A stretch of 64,000 bases of DNA from OLB7 sp966250335 (GCA_966250335.1 CBINGZ010000023.1:20159-84158); one strand, 5' to 3'; positions 1 to 8,173 are shown, counted from the first letter of the stretch. The notes: generated from the letters alone by a model not told the origin. Numbers and translations: made by a program.

Positions 1-1358
1 TGACCATGACGATCACCCCGGAAGGGATGATCCTTGCCAGCAGCACCCAGCTCTCCGGGACGCTGGAACTGCTGGCACGCTCGACCGACAACGGGAAGTC
101 GTGGAGTTCCGTCCCCAGGTTCTGGGGAATCGGTCCGGTCAGGGCGATGGCGTCGCTGCCGGGAGGGCTGCTGCTGGCGGGCGCCAGGAACGATTCTCTC
201 TATTGCTCGACCGACAGGGCGCAGAGCTGGAAGGGATGCACGCGCGGGGTGTCGCCCGCCGTGAAACTGATTCCGGGGAACGGCGGCGATCTCTTCGCCG
301 TGGCCTCCGGACGGCTGGTCGTCACTGAAGATCGTGGGGAGATATGGCGAGATCTGCGTGTTCCGGGGATCGTCGAGCATGGGATCGTGACGCCGCGCGG
401 GACGATCATGTCTGTCGGCTCGGGACATTTCCGCTCGGTCGACGACGGGAAGACATGGAAGGCCGATACCGGTTTCCGCCCTGTCGCCTTCGCGCTCGGG
501 GCGAACAATACGGTCTACGCCGCGCTCGACACCAGCGTCTACCGGACGACCGACGAAGGGGAGACATGGATTCATGCCGTCGTCGACAGCTCGGACAAAG
601 AGGCGAACCGCTTCCCGAGCCTCGTCTCGCTGACGGTGGCTCCGAACGGCGACCTCTGGGCCGGAGGGGCGAAGGATGACGTCTACCGGTCGCAGAACGG
701 CGGCGTCTCCTGGACCCGCATCGCGATTCCGGGGATGACCTCGGCGGGCAGCTTCACCTTTGGTAGTAATGTGATATATGTGGGTTCGGCCGATACGCTC
801 TACCGTTCCACCGACGGCGGGTCGCACTGGACCGGTCTGAACCCGGAGCATGCGCCGAACCCGAACTACCGGGTGCTTTCCGCTCACAACGCGCTCTACA
901 GCGTGACCGACATGGGGGGAGTGCTCCGATCGGCCAACGGGGGGGAGACATGGAGAGCGGAGAGCAACGGGATAGAGGCGCGGCGGACGCTAACGCTGCT
1001 GGCGGTCCCCGAAGGGCTCTATCTCGGCACCGACGCCGGCGTCTACAGAGCCGATTCGGTCACCCTCGACGCCCCCGATCTTCGCCGTGAAACCGCGAAG
1101 AGGATGGGATTGACGATCATCGGAGATTCAGGTAATCCCACCCATGTCGAGCTTGATCTTGTATCCGGCAGCGATCTATCGATCATGCTCTACAACGCCG
1201 TCGGAGACCCCGTCGCGACATTGTTCGAGGGAAGAAAGGAAGGGGGACGGTCGATCTATCGGCTCCCCGTGGAGGAACTTCCCTCAGGAGTCTATTTCTG
1301 CAGGGCGGTTTCGCAGCCGCTCGGCTCCGCAGCCGCAACGATACGTCTGGTGCGCTGA
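1..1358 (+). CDS. Secreted Ycf48/BNR-type beta-propeller protein with C-terminal sorting domain (5' partial)
   Basis: The reading frame is open to the left edge of the window, so the true start and probably a signal peptide lie outside. At least eight Asp-box/BNR-like blade motifs of the form S-x-D-x-G-x-x-W recur at roughly 40-residue spacing (for example STDNGKSW, SVDDGKTW, STDGGSHW, SANGGETW). This is typical of sialidase/Ycf48-like propellers. The last ~80 residues form a beta-sandwich-like module (SIMLYNAVGDPV, then LPSGVYFCRA, ending IRLVR) that matches type IX secretion C-terminal sorting domains. The protein is therefore probably exported through the outer membrane and attached to the surface or released. 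The ligand cannot be inferred. A non-catalytic propeller is more likely than a sialidase, because only the Asp boxes are visible. Confidence 0.8.
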   Translation, partial: TMTITPEGMILASSTQLSGTLELLARSTDNGKSWSSVPRFWGIGPVRAMASLPGGLLLAGARNDSLYCSTDRAQSWKGCTRGVSPAVKLIPGNGGDLFAVASGRLVVTEDRGEIWRDLRVPGIVEHGIVTPRGTIMSVGSGHFRSVDDGKTWKADTGFRPVAFALGANNTVYAALDTSVYRTTDEGETWIHAVVDSSDKEANRFPSLVSLTVAPNGDLWAGGAKDDVYRSQNGGVSWTRIAIPGMTSAGSFTFGSNVIYVGSADTLYRSTDGGSHWTGLNPEHAPNPNYRVLSAHNALYSVTDMGGVLRSANGGETWRAESNGIEARRTLTLLAVPEGLYLGTDAGVYRADSVTLDAPDLRRETAKRMGLTIIGDSGNPTHVELDLVSGSDLSIMLYNAVGDPVATLFEGRKEGGRSIYRLPVEELPSGVYFCRAVSQPLGSAAATIRLVR

Positions 1359-1527
1359 ACGGTATATCGTACTCTGCTTCGCCGACCACCGTCCGTTCGG
1401 AGCATCTCGTCAACGGATGCCGCGCCGCGCATACGCCCGGTCGATCCGTGATATCGCGATTATCGATATCTTCGCGGCTCTTCTCTTCCCTCATGAACAG
1501 ATGTCGAACTTCCATAGATCACGTCGG

Positions 1528-2244
1528 ATGAACGCTACACGGGCTCTTTGCATACTGGCACTCCTGACAACGACGGTCGCCCTTCAATCGTGCGCGCCGG
1601 AGAAGGCTCAGGACGGTGACTCCACCCGCCGCGACTCGATCGCCGGCGATTCGACCGGGATGGTCACACCCCCGCCGCCTCCGCAGGAGCCGGTGAAGAA
1701 ATACGGGGTAAGGTCAGGCTCGGTCCACTACAAAAACTCCCTGACCGATGCTCCGGAGATCCTCTTCTTCGACGATTACGGAGCGCTGGAGGCGTATCAT
1801 TCGAAGCCGTCGAAGTCGGGACGGGGGGGAGAGAACGTCACGATCTACCGTGACGGCTACATGTACATCTACAGCGTCAAGGATAAGATCGGCGAGAAGA
1901 CCGAGCGGCCTCAGCCGACCGGCCCCATCATCGGCGCCATCCCCGATCTCTGGAACCGTGCGAAGGAGGAATGGCCCTCGTTCGAGATCAAGGAGCTCGG
2001 GAAAAAGACGTTCCTGGATCACGAGGCGACAGGATACTCCTTCCGATACAACGGCGAGCATACGGTCTGGCTCTGGGAGGGAATCCCGCTCTACCTTCAG
2101 ACACGGAACGGGGCCGGGTCGGAGGAAGGTACGGTTCCGACCCTTGAGGCGATCTCGATCAGCCCCGACGCGCCGATTCTGCCGTCGTTCTTCGAAGTGC
2201 CTGCCGATGTGCGGCTCACCGAGAGGAAACGGAAGGGGATGTAG
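1528..2244 (+). CDS. Lipoprotein of unknown function, paralogue of the protein at 4723-5436
   Basis: The start at 1528 is chosen because it gives a short lipoprotein signal with lipobox LQSC. The frame remains open upstream, but that sequence has no signal peptide. The 238-residue product has a Ser/Asp/Pro-rich tether and then a globular domain. That domain shares the patterns KYGVxSGxVxYxNS, (L/F)(Y/F)FDxYGAxEA and a late W-x-W-E-x-I-P-L stretch with the lipoprotein encoded at 4723-5436, so the two are paralogues. I do not recognise the family. The 3' end overlaps the convergent L,D-transpeptidase gene by 29 bp. The two paralogues flank a minus-strand pair of cell-wall enzymes, which hints at a shared periplasmic or wall role (inference). 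A small dyad (7-bp arms at 1450-1456 and 1464-1470) lies upstream. Confidence 0.8.
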   Translation: MNATRALCILALLTTTVALQSCAPEKAQDGDSTRRDSIAGDSTGMVTPPPPPQEPVKKYGVRSGSVHYKNSLTDAPEILFFDDYGALEAYHSKPSKSGRGGENVTIYRDGYMYIYSVKDKIGEKTERPQPTGPIIGAIPDLWNRAKEEWPSFEIKELGKKTFLDHEATGYSFRYNGEHTVWLWEGIPLYLQTRNGAGSEEGTVPTLEAISISPDAPILPSFFEVPADVRLTERKRKGM

Positions 2245-3715
2245 GCCCGCTTCCGCGGACGACACCGGCCGTCGTCGAGTCTTTCTTCTTCGTCTCCGGC
2301 TTCGATTCGGGGGAGGTCTCCTCGATCCCGATCGGGGCCGGATATCCCTTTCCGGCAAGGGCAGCGATCTCGATGATCGCCTCCAGATCTCCCTTCACGG
2401 TGCGCGTCACCTTCTCCTTCGGTTTCTTCGCTCCCTTTCTTCCCGTCTCCCGTGCGCCGGCCGCCGAGTCGGCGCCGGTCGAATCGGTCCGGCCCAGGGC
2501 GTCGCGCGACATCCTCCCGATCGCCTCCTCGATCATGGCCAGCTCCCTCTGCGAGATATCGCTCATCGGGACCCCGTACTGCCGGAGCACGCTCTCCAGC
2601 GCTTCCATCGTGTTCGTGTTGTAGTCGTACACATCGCGATAGAGGTGGAGTTTCCCATCCTGCACCACGATCGTCTCATATCGCAGTTCGACAGGAACCG
2701 GCTTCGCGAGTGTGACGCTCTTCGTCTCGGTCTTCCGCTTCGCGCGGGCCTCGACCGTCGAGTCGGTCAGGTCGGTTTCGCCGAGCCGTGCGATCTCCAC
2801 GGCGATCTCCTGCACCTGGTCGTTCGTCAGCCCCACGCACCCGTGCGAGCCGAACTTCCCCAGCTTTGCCGTCGACTTCCCGCCGTGAATGAGCGAGGGG
2901 AGGCCGATCGGGATCTTGATGAGGCCGAGCGGGTTCAGCTTCGATCCGGCCTCGACCTTCTGCCCCGGTCTCACCTTCGTCGACGATTCCACCCACGGCT
3001 CGTCGGGGGGAATCCATGTCGGATTGAAGATGATCGACCTGGCGTAGCGGAGCCCGGTGGGGAGGGGAAATTCGGGATATCCTATTGCGATCTTGTACGA
3101 TTTCACGAGCTTTCCCCCCTCGAACAGATCCATTCTGTAGGCCGGAGCGTTCACCACGATCCGGGAGTCGGAGGGGATCGCGTTGTAGGTGTTGCGTCCC
3201 GCCGACAGGGTCCGCGTACTGTCGTAGCCCTGCTGCGCCAGCATCTGGTTGCGTTCCTCCTCGGTCAGTCCGGACCAGTGTCTGCGGATCAGCCGCGCCA
3301 GCGCCGCCCCGCGATCATATCCTATCACCTGTGCGATTTTCCGTCCGGCCAGCTCGCGCGCGTCGGCGGGGGAACCTGTGTACTCATCCTCCTCACCTTC
3401 GTTCAGCCTCATCGTCTCTTCCTGCGCTATGGTCCGCAGCTTCGCCACCTCTTCCTCCGTCAGCGCCAGCTGCATCCCCGCTTCGGTCAGAAACGTGCTG
3501 TCGGCAAGGAAGGCGTCGAGGACGGGGAGGGTGACCGGCATGGTGTCGACGGCGGCGCTCCGCCCCCGGCCCGAATCGTGCTCGATAATCGTTCCGCCCG
3601 CTTCCGATTCAGGTTCAGGCCGGCTCTGCTCGCTCTGACAGGCGATCATCATCCCCAGGAGCGCCGTTGCTCCGAGAACCGCATATCTCATAACGATAAT
3701 CTTCAGCTTGCTCAT
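2216..3715 (-). CDS. L,D-transpeptidase (YkuD/ErfK family) lipoprotein
   Basis: YkuD enzymes form or exchange 3-3 crosslinks in peptidoglycan, or anchor proteins to it, in the periplasm. The 499-residue product has a lipobox with Cys26 and a variable helical N-terminal region to about residue 180. A YkuD domain spans about residues 185-310. The family signature is intact: His277 in LIHGGK, and SHGCVGL with His291 and catalytic Cys293. The C-terminal ~190 residues are extra, charged and of unknown role, so the protein is longer than a minimal YkuD enzyme and closer to YcbB-sized ones. The upstream M23 peptidase gene overlaps this one by four bases (ATGA), so the two are translationally coupled. 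The 3' end overlaps the lipoprotein gene on the other strand. Confidence 0.9.
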   Translation of the reverse strand: MSKLKIIVMRYAVLGATALLGMMIACQSEQSRPEPESEAGGTIIEHDSGRGRSAAVDTMPVTLPVLDAFLADSTFLTEAGMQLALTEEEVAKLRTIAQEETMRLNEGEEDEYTGSPADARELAGRKIAQVIGYDRGAALARLIRRHWSGLTEEERNQMLAQQGYDSTRTLSAGRNTYNAIPSDSRIVVNAPAYRMDLFEGGKLVKSYKIAIGYPEFPLPTGLRYARSIIFNPTWIPPDEPWVESSTKVRPGQKVEAGSKLNPLGLIKIPIGLPSLIHGGKSTAKLGKFGSHGCVGLTNDQVQEIAVEIARLGETDLTDSTVEARAKRKTETKSVTLAKPVPVELRYETIVVQDGKLHLYRDVYDYNTNTMEALESVLRQYGVPMSDISQRELAMIEEAIGRMSRDALGRTDSTGADSAAGARETGRKGAKKPKEKVTRTVKGDLEAIIEIAALAGKGYPAPIGIEETSPESKPETKKKDSTTAGVVRGSGPTSPSVSSR

Positions 3716-4515
3716 ATCGGGCTCCTCCCGGTTCCTGTTCCAGGCCGATCGCGCTTCGATGTATCTCCCTTCATCAGCAGGGGATAGGGGTTGATCGGTG
3801 TTCCATCCCAGAAGCGGGAGGGATCGTCGGTCGCCATGATCTCGAAATGGAGATGGTAATTCCCCGGCGCGGCGTTGCCGGTATCACCGACATAGGCGAT
3901 CGTATCCCCCTGCAGAACCCATCTCCCCTCGCCGATCCCCGGCGCATAACCGCTCAGGTGCGCGTAGTAATAGATGTGACTGCTGTCCCGATCGAGCTGA
4001 TAGAGGGTGATCCCTCCCCGGTCGCTCTGGAAAAGCTTGATGATTCTTCCGGGGGCGGCCGCCAGCACCGGGGCGCCGAGCGGAGCCATGATATCGATGG
4101 CGTTGTGGGTTCGTCCTTCCGCGCGGGCGTCGGAGTAGGTGTCGAGCAGATCGCGCGCGCGTACGCCGGCGACCGGAATGATCAGTCGTCGCGAGGGAGA
4201 CCCGGCGATGCCGGGGCCCGCGGAGCGATCGCTTCCTGAAAGTCCGGAGGCGAGATCGTCCGCTTCCGTTCTGTCGGGCGGAGAGGGGATCGCATCGATC
4301 GGTGGAGCGGGAGCCGAGACCTGCGGCGGCGGTATGTCGGCCGTGGAGGGGGCTTTCGTCCCCGTTGCCGCCGAGTCGGCGGAACCGTCAATCGTACTGT
4401 CGGGCTGCCGCAGAAGTATCGCGGCGCCCACGATAGCCACGGCTCCCAGAGTGATCAGCATCGCGATCCGTCCCTGCGGCCGTCGTCCGGCGTGGTGTGT
4501 TGTCGTCAGTTTCAT
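3712..4515 (-). CDS. M23 family (LytM-type) metallopeptidase, membrane-anchored
   Basis: This is a predicted periplasmic zinc endopeptidase that cuts peptidoglycan peptide crosslinks. The 267-residue protein has one N-terminal membrane segment (about residues 18-36), a Pro/Ser/Ala-rich linker to about residue 108 and a C-terminal LytM domain. All metal and catalytic positions are present: HxxxD (His137, Asp141), the YYYAHL motif (His186) and HLHFE (His221, His223), so it should be active. Its stop overlaps the start of the L,D-transpeptidase gene by four bases. The pair forms an operon of a hydrolase and a transpeptidase, flanked by two paralogous lipoproteins. It contrasts with the degenerate LytM protein at 40844-41944. 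Confidence 0.9.
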   Translation of the reverse strand: MKLTTTHHAGRRPQGRIAMLITLGAVAIVGAAILLRQPDSTIDGSADSAATGTKAPSTADIPPPQVSAPAPPIDAIPSPPDRTEADDLASGLSGSDRSAGPGIAGSPSRRLIIPVAGVRARDLLDTYSDARAEGRTHNAIDIMAPLGAPVLAAAPGRIIKLFQSDRGGITLYQLDRDSSHIYYYAHLSGYAPGIGEGRWVLQGDTIAYVGDTGNAAPGNYHLHFEIMATDDPSRFWDGTPINPYPLLMKGDTSKRDRPGTGTGRSPI

Positions 4516-4722
4516 ACCTGTCGTCCCCGTCCGTATCCCTGCCCGTTCATCGTTCTTATACTGCGCCCAACAGAGGCGCGATCATATCATCTACCATAAA
4601 CAACGTTCCCCCCCCTCGGCCCGGTTCCGCCGACGATCGGGCGCGACGCTCCCGATACATTATTTCGTACTTTCCCGCCGTCCCGCGGGGATCCACAGTT
4701 CCGAATCAGTAGAAGAATATTC

Positions 4723-5436
4723 ATGCGTCAGAATCTTCTCCCTCTGCTTTCACTCCTCCTTCTTGTATCGTGCAGCGATGCTCAGCGCCCGGCGGAGGTG
4801 CCGGCCGATTCCTCGGGCGACCGTATCGCCGCGCTCACGCTGGAGGATTCGGCAGGCGCGGGGACGCCGGGAGTCGATTCGACCGGGTACAGGAAGTACG
4901 GCGTCGAGTCGGGGGTGGTGGAATACGACAACTCCGACGGGAACGTACGTCAGACCCTCTACTTCGACCGGTACGGCGCGCGTGAGGCGCTCTACACCAC
5001 GCTCGGGCCCTCCTCCGATTCGTCGGCGTGGCCTTTCAGGGTGATCGTGCAGGATGGAGAGTGGCGGTACGCGTTCAACCCCGACTCGGAAAGCGGAAGG
5101 AAGAGCGGAACGATGAGCGGCCACGGCGCGCTGATGGGGGCGCTGCCGCATGCATGGGGTGATCCCGTCCGGTTCGCCGGCGCGGGGGCCGTCACGTCGC
5201 TTGCGGGGAAGGAGGTCGTGGGGAAGATGGCGGCGGGATATCGCTATTCGATGCACGGCGAGCGGTACGAGGTCTGGGCCTGGGAGAGAATACCTCTGGA
5301 TGTGACGTTGCGGTGGAGCAGTGATCCGCGCGAGACACCGACGATCCTCCGCGCCGTGCAGGTGACGGTCGGCGTGGAGATCCCTCCGGAACGGTTCAGA
5401 ATACCGAAGAACGTCCGCTTCGAGGACCCGATCTGA
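4723..5436 (+). CDS. Lipoprotein of unknown function, paralogue of the protein at 1528-2244
   Basis: The 237-residue product starts with a typical lipoprotein signal (lipobox LVSC, Cys17), followed by a Ser/Asp-rich tether. The mature domain opens with KYGVESGVVEYDNSDG and YFDRYGAREA and ends with a WAWERIPL stretch. It aligns along most of its length with the lipoprotein at 1528-2244, including a central GxxMGALPHAW / GxIIGAIPDLW block. I do not recognise the family. It is transcribed divergently from the M23/YkuD operon, with about 207 bp between the starts, so a shared regulatory region is possible. A candidate minus-strand RNA ends about 30 bp beyond its stop. Confidence 0.8.
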   Translation: MRQNLLPLLSLLLLVSCSDAQRPAEVPADSSGDRIAALTLEDSAGAGTPGVDSTGYRKYGVESGVVEYDNSDGNVRQTLYFDRYGAREALYTTLGPSSDSSAWPFRVIVQDGEWRYAFNPDSESGRKSGTMSGHGALMGALPHAWGDPVRFAGAGAVTSLAGKEVVGKMAAGYRYSMHGERYEVWAWERIPLDVTLRWSSDPRETPTILRAVQVTVGVEIPPERFRIPKNVRFEDPI

Positions 5437-5466
5437 GAGATCGTGACAACCCGGTGGACGGGACCG

Positions 5467-5598
5467 TGAAAAAAAAGAGACCGGCGGTACCCGTACGAAT
5501 CGACTGTGCTCAACCTCTCATGGTTACATATTCAACTCGTGGGTCGATTGAAGATCCCCAGCCGTTGGACCCTCGCTCGAGGCCTTGATACCGCCGGT
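5467..5598 (-). ncRNA. Candidate structured small RNA
   Basis: A perfect 10-bp pairing (5480-5489 with 5589-5598) closes a ~120-nt element. Inside it are a 7-bp helix (5498-5504 with 5543-5549) containing a small 4-bp hairpin (5512-5515 with 5522-5525), and a second 4-bp hairpin with a tetraloop (5571-5574 with 5579-5582). Read on the minus strand, the closing helix is followed after three bases by a run of eight T (5476 down to 5469), as in an intrinsic terminator. The element would end just before the 3' end of the convergent lipoprotein gene and would diverge from the HipA-like gene. No known RNA family is recognised. The alternative is a plus-strand leader structure or chance pairing. Confidence 0.3.
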
Positions 5599-5729
5599 CA
5601 ATGCATAGACAACGATCTCCGGAAAAGTTCTCACCCGGCTCTTCCTATGTTCGTCGGAATGTTGCTCGCGCCGGATTACGTAACTTCGCCGCGGTATCAT
5701 TCAGACACCCCGAGAAAGCCCAGGACCGC

Positions 5730-6560
5730 ATGTTTCCGACATATTCCGCTACCCGATATATCGTTCCTCTCCGCGAGGGAGGTTCCATGCCGGCCGTGCT
5801 CGACACGGAAGAGGGCAAGTACGTTGCCAAGTTCAGAGGCGCCGGCCAGGGGGCCAAGGCGCTGATCGCCGAACTGATCGTCGCCGGTCTCGCCGATGCG
5901 CTGGGGCTTCCGCTCCCCGAGCACGCTCTGATCGAGATCGACGAATCGTTCGGACGGAGCGAGCCCGATCCGGAGATCCAGGATATCCTGAAAGGGAGTC
6001 GCGGGATCAACGTCGGACTCCGATATCTGGAGGGGGCTTTCAATTTCGATCCCCTTGCCGTCTCCGACATCTCCCCGGAGCTGGCGGCCGGGATCGTCTG
6101 GCTGGACGCGTTCGTGACCAACATCGATCGCACGCCGAGGAATCCCAATCTCCTTTACTGGAACGAGAGGCTCTGGCTGATCGATCACGGCGCGGCGCTC
6201 TATTTCCATCACAACTGGGGGGCGGTCACCGACCAGTCGGCGGCCGGGGCGTTCCCCGCGATCAGAAATCATGTCCTGCTCCCCTTCGCCGACGACGTCC
6301 TCGCGATCGATGAGGCGATGGCGGGGAAGCTCTCTCCCGATCTCCTCCGCTCGATCGTCGAGGGGGTGCCCGACGACCTTCTGATGGACACCCCTGTAGG
6401 GGTCGAGCCGTCGTTCGCCACACCGGAGGAGAACAGGAACGCCTATGCCGACTATCTCGGAAAGAGACTCGGTGGGGAGCGCCTCTTCGCCGCCGAGGCG
6501 GAGCGGGCGCGGTTGAATCTGAAGTCCTCGCCGGAGGTGCAGAAGGGGTATCGCCGATGA
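5730..6560 (+). CDS. HipA-like kinase domain protein
   Basis: The 276-residue protein resembles the short HipA-like kinases (PF20613 type) that lack the HipA N-terminal half. Kinase features are visible: a VAKF strand with Lys34, a helix Glu (Glu48 in AELIV), a catalytic loop NIDRTPRNPN with Asp133 and Asn138/Asn140, and a DFG-equivalent IDHG with Asp152. This suggests a functional ATP-dependent kinase, with substrate unknown. The start at 5730 is chosen because similarity begins at once (YIVPLREGG); the frame is open further upstream but without domain signal. The stop overlaps the start of a DUF3037 gene by four bases. To my knowledge this two-gene arrangement recurs in other bacteria, which suggests that the proteins act together. 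No HipB-like antitoxin gene is adjacent, so a classical HipBA toxin-antitoxin role is not supported. Confidence 0.8.
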   Translation: MFPTYSATRYIVPLREGGSMPAVLDTEEGKYVAKFRGAGQGAKALIAELIVAGLADALGLPLPEHALIEIDESFGRSEPDPEIQDILKGSRGINVGLRYLEGAFNFDPLAVSDISPELAAGIVWLDAFVTNIDRTPRNPNLLYWNERLWLIDHGAALYFHHNWGAVTDQSAAGAFPAIRNHVLLPFADDVLAIDEAMAGKLSPDLLRSIVEGVPDDLLMDTPVGVEPSFATPEENRNAYADYLGKRLGGERLFAAEAERARLNLKSSPEVQKGYRR

Positions 6561-6961
6561 GCGACGGAGCGGCGAACGTCGAGCCGTGGATCGACTACGA
6601 TTACGCGGTGGTGCGGGTGGTGCCGAGGGTTCATATCGGCGTCTTCGTGAATATCGGAATCGTCCTCCATTCCCGCACGGCCGGGTTTCTCGACACCAGA
6701 TTCAACGTCGACGTCGAACGCCTGCGTCGTCTGGACGACCGGCTCGACATATCGGTTCTCGATCGATTTCTCGACGCCTATCGTCGGGTTGGAGCGGGTG
6801 GGGCGGAGGCGGGGATGGTAGGGCTTCTGCCGCCGTCGGAGCGGTTCCACTGGCTGACCGCCCCGAAGTCGGCCGTGCTCCAGACCTCGGCGGTCCATCC
6901 GGGTCGATGCCGTGATCTGGAGGTCGCGCTCGACGGACTTCTTCGGGAACAATGCTGTTAA
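6557..6961 (+). CDS. DUF3037 family protein, partner of the HipA-like kinase
   Basis: The 134-residue protein shows the DUF3037 pattern: an early Y-x-Y-A-V-V-R-V-V-P stretch, then a hydrophobic VGIVLHSRTAGFLDTRF-type segment with R/D-rich helices, and a late R-C-R-D-L-E motif. It has no signal peptide and no membrane segment. It starts inside the stop codon of the HipA-like gene (ATGA), so the two should be made in similar amounts. The biochemical role is unknown. The obvious hypothesis is that it is the substrate, regulator or adaptor of the kinase (inference). The next gene starts 20 bp downstream but encodes an exported protein and may not belong to the module. Confidence 0.78.
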   Translation: MSDGAANVEPWIDYDYAVVRVVPRVHIGVFVNIGIVLHSRTAGFLDTRFNVDVERLRRLDDRLDISVLDRFLDAYRRVGAGGAEAGMVGLLPPSERFHWLTAPKSAVLQTSAVHPGRCRDLEVALDGLLREQCC

Positions 6962-6981
6962 GGGTTGGAGGAACGACCTTC

Positions 6982-7506
6982 ATGCGTCTGTATCGCATTC
7001 TTTTGCTGCTGCTGATCTGCGTCGCCCCGTGGGTTGCCGCCGCGCAGCCCTCTTCCGGCGGGGAGCAGGGGATCGGGATGCTCTCGCCCGACGATGCCGC
7101 GGCATATCGTGCCGGGAAATCGATGGGGGGAGCCAGGGTTGCCGAACGGAACCGCTATCCCGCCCCCAAGCATGTGCTCGAACTGGCCGACACGCTCGGT
7201 CTGACGGTGGCGCAGCGGAAAACCGCCCAGGCCGTCTACGAGCGCGTCCGGACCGAGGCGACGGCGGCGGGTGAGGGGATCGTCGACGCGGAGCGGAGAC
7301 TCGACAGCCTCTTCAAGTCGGGAAGCGCGGCCGCTCCGGCGGTCGATCGGATCGTCGCCGAGATCGCCGGGCTCAACCAGCGGCTCCGGATGGCGCATCT
7401 GCACGGACATATCGAAATGCGTGCCGTGCTGACCGCCGCGCAGATCGATCTCTACGAGTCTCTTCGCATGGGGCCGGGATCGGGGGGAGGGCGCAGATCG
7501 AAGTAG
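6982..7506 (+). CDS. Periplasmic LTxxQ-motif (Spy/CpxP-like) protein
   Basis: The start at 6982 is preferred over an in-frame ATG at 6952 because it has a GGAGG about 10 bases upstream and directly begins a signal peptide (hydrophobic RILLLLLICVAPWV, then AAAQ). The 174-residue product is mainly helical. It has two degenerate LTxxQ motifs, LTVAQR and LTAAQI, as in Spy/CpxP/heavy-metal-sensor proteins, which are small periplasmic chaperones or stress modulators. A His-containing stretch (MAHLHGHIEM) sits between them. It follows the DUF3037 gene closely, so it could be co-transcribed. A metal or envelope-stress role is inferred from the family only. Confidence 0.65.
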   Translation: MRLYRILLLLLICVAPWVAAAQPSSGGEQGIGMLSPDDAAAYRAGKSMGGARVAERNRYPAPKHVLELADTLGLTVAQRKTAQAVYERVRTEATAAGEGIVDAERRLDSLFKSGSAAAPAVDRIVAEIAGLNQRLRMAHLHGHIEMRAVLTAAQIDLYESLRMGPGSGGGRRSK

Positions 7507-7555
7507 CGCCGCGCGCGGGCTCCCATTCAGATACGTCAACCAGAGGGTACCATCG

Positions 7556-8173
7556 ATGTGCAAACAGAGTGTTGTGTTGCTGCTGGTTCTGATGGCTGGG
7601 GTCGGCAGCCTCTCGTTCCGTACGGTCGCAAACGAGGCGGCTGTCGTAGAACGATATGATGCCGAAGGGAGCAGGAAGGAACAACCGCTCGATGAATCGG
7701 TTGCGCGTCAGCTCGACAGTCTCGCCTCGCTCTCGGTCGGCGACTACGTTCATCTGCGGATCGGTCCGTGCGCCACGCCGCAGCTCGGCAGGGTCTCCCT
7801 CTATTCGCTCGACGGCTCGGCATACCGTTACAGCGCAGCGCTCTGGAACCCATGGATGGGGGATGGACCGAACCCGGACGATCAGCGCGCCGACTACGCG
7901 CTTCCCGGTAAGCAGGCGGTCGAGATGTTCGGGAATCTGGATGCCGCCGGGCTCCGCTTCCTCGTTCCGGACAGCACCCTTGTCGTCCCCGATCTCTGCT
8001 TCTTCTCCCTCCGCGCACGGATCGGAGAGAAGGTGATCACGATCGACGACGCCTATCTCGGAGGGAAGAAGTACTACAACTTCATGGTGACGGGGGAGAT
8101 CAACGGCAGGCTGCTGGAGAGATTCTATCTGATACGGAGCATTCTGTTCGCGGGGTTGTCGGGGGGGAAATGA
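7556..8173 (+). CDS. Exported DUF6438-like protein, first of a tandem pair
   Basis: The 205-residue protein has an N-terminal hydrophobic segment (residues 6-20) that looks like a signal peptide without a clear lipobox. Its body shares ARQLDSLASLSVGDYVHLRIGPC, the VSLYSLDG strand, the LVPDSTxVVxDL motif and an RARIGEKxITIDxAYLGG block with the next gene, so the two are tandem paralogues. The pattern (a GPC motif, then a short strand, then a late helix) fits the DUF6438 family. The family's second Cys is missing: GPC is followed by ATPQ instead of FGSC, so a disulfide or metal pair present in the neighbour cannot form here. Function is unknown. Confidence 0.7.
   Translation: MCKQSVVLLLVLMAGVGSLSFRTVANEAAVVERYDAEGSRKEQPLDESVARQLDSLASLSVGDYVHLRIGPCATPQLGRVSLYSLDGSAYRYSAALWNPWMGDGPNPDDQRADYALPGKQAVEMFGNLDAAGLRFLVPDSTLVVPDLCFFSLRARIGEKVITIDDAYLGGKKYYNFMVTGEINGRLLERFYLIRSILFAGLSGGK

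Noticed and set aside
1748..3787. A 679-codon open frame on the plus strand across the lipoprotein and L,D-transpeptidase genes.
   Set aside because: It runs out of frame through one recognised gene and antisense to another, and shows low-complexity Arg/Ser/Pro stretches.
5601..5729. A 43-codon N-terminal extension of the HipA-like protein.
   Set aside because: The extension has no similarity to the family, and the internal ATG at 5730 begins the recognised domain.
5730..6961. A classical HipBA toxin-antitoxin pair.
   Set aside because: The kinase lacks the HipA N-terminal half and the neighbour is DUF3037, not an HTH-type HipB antitoxin.
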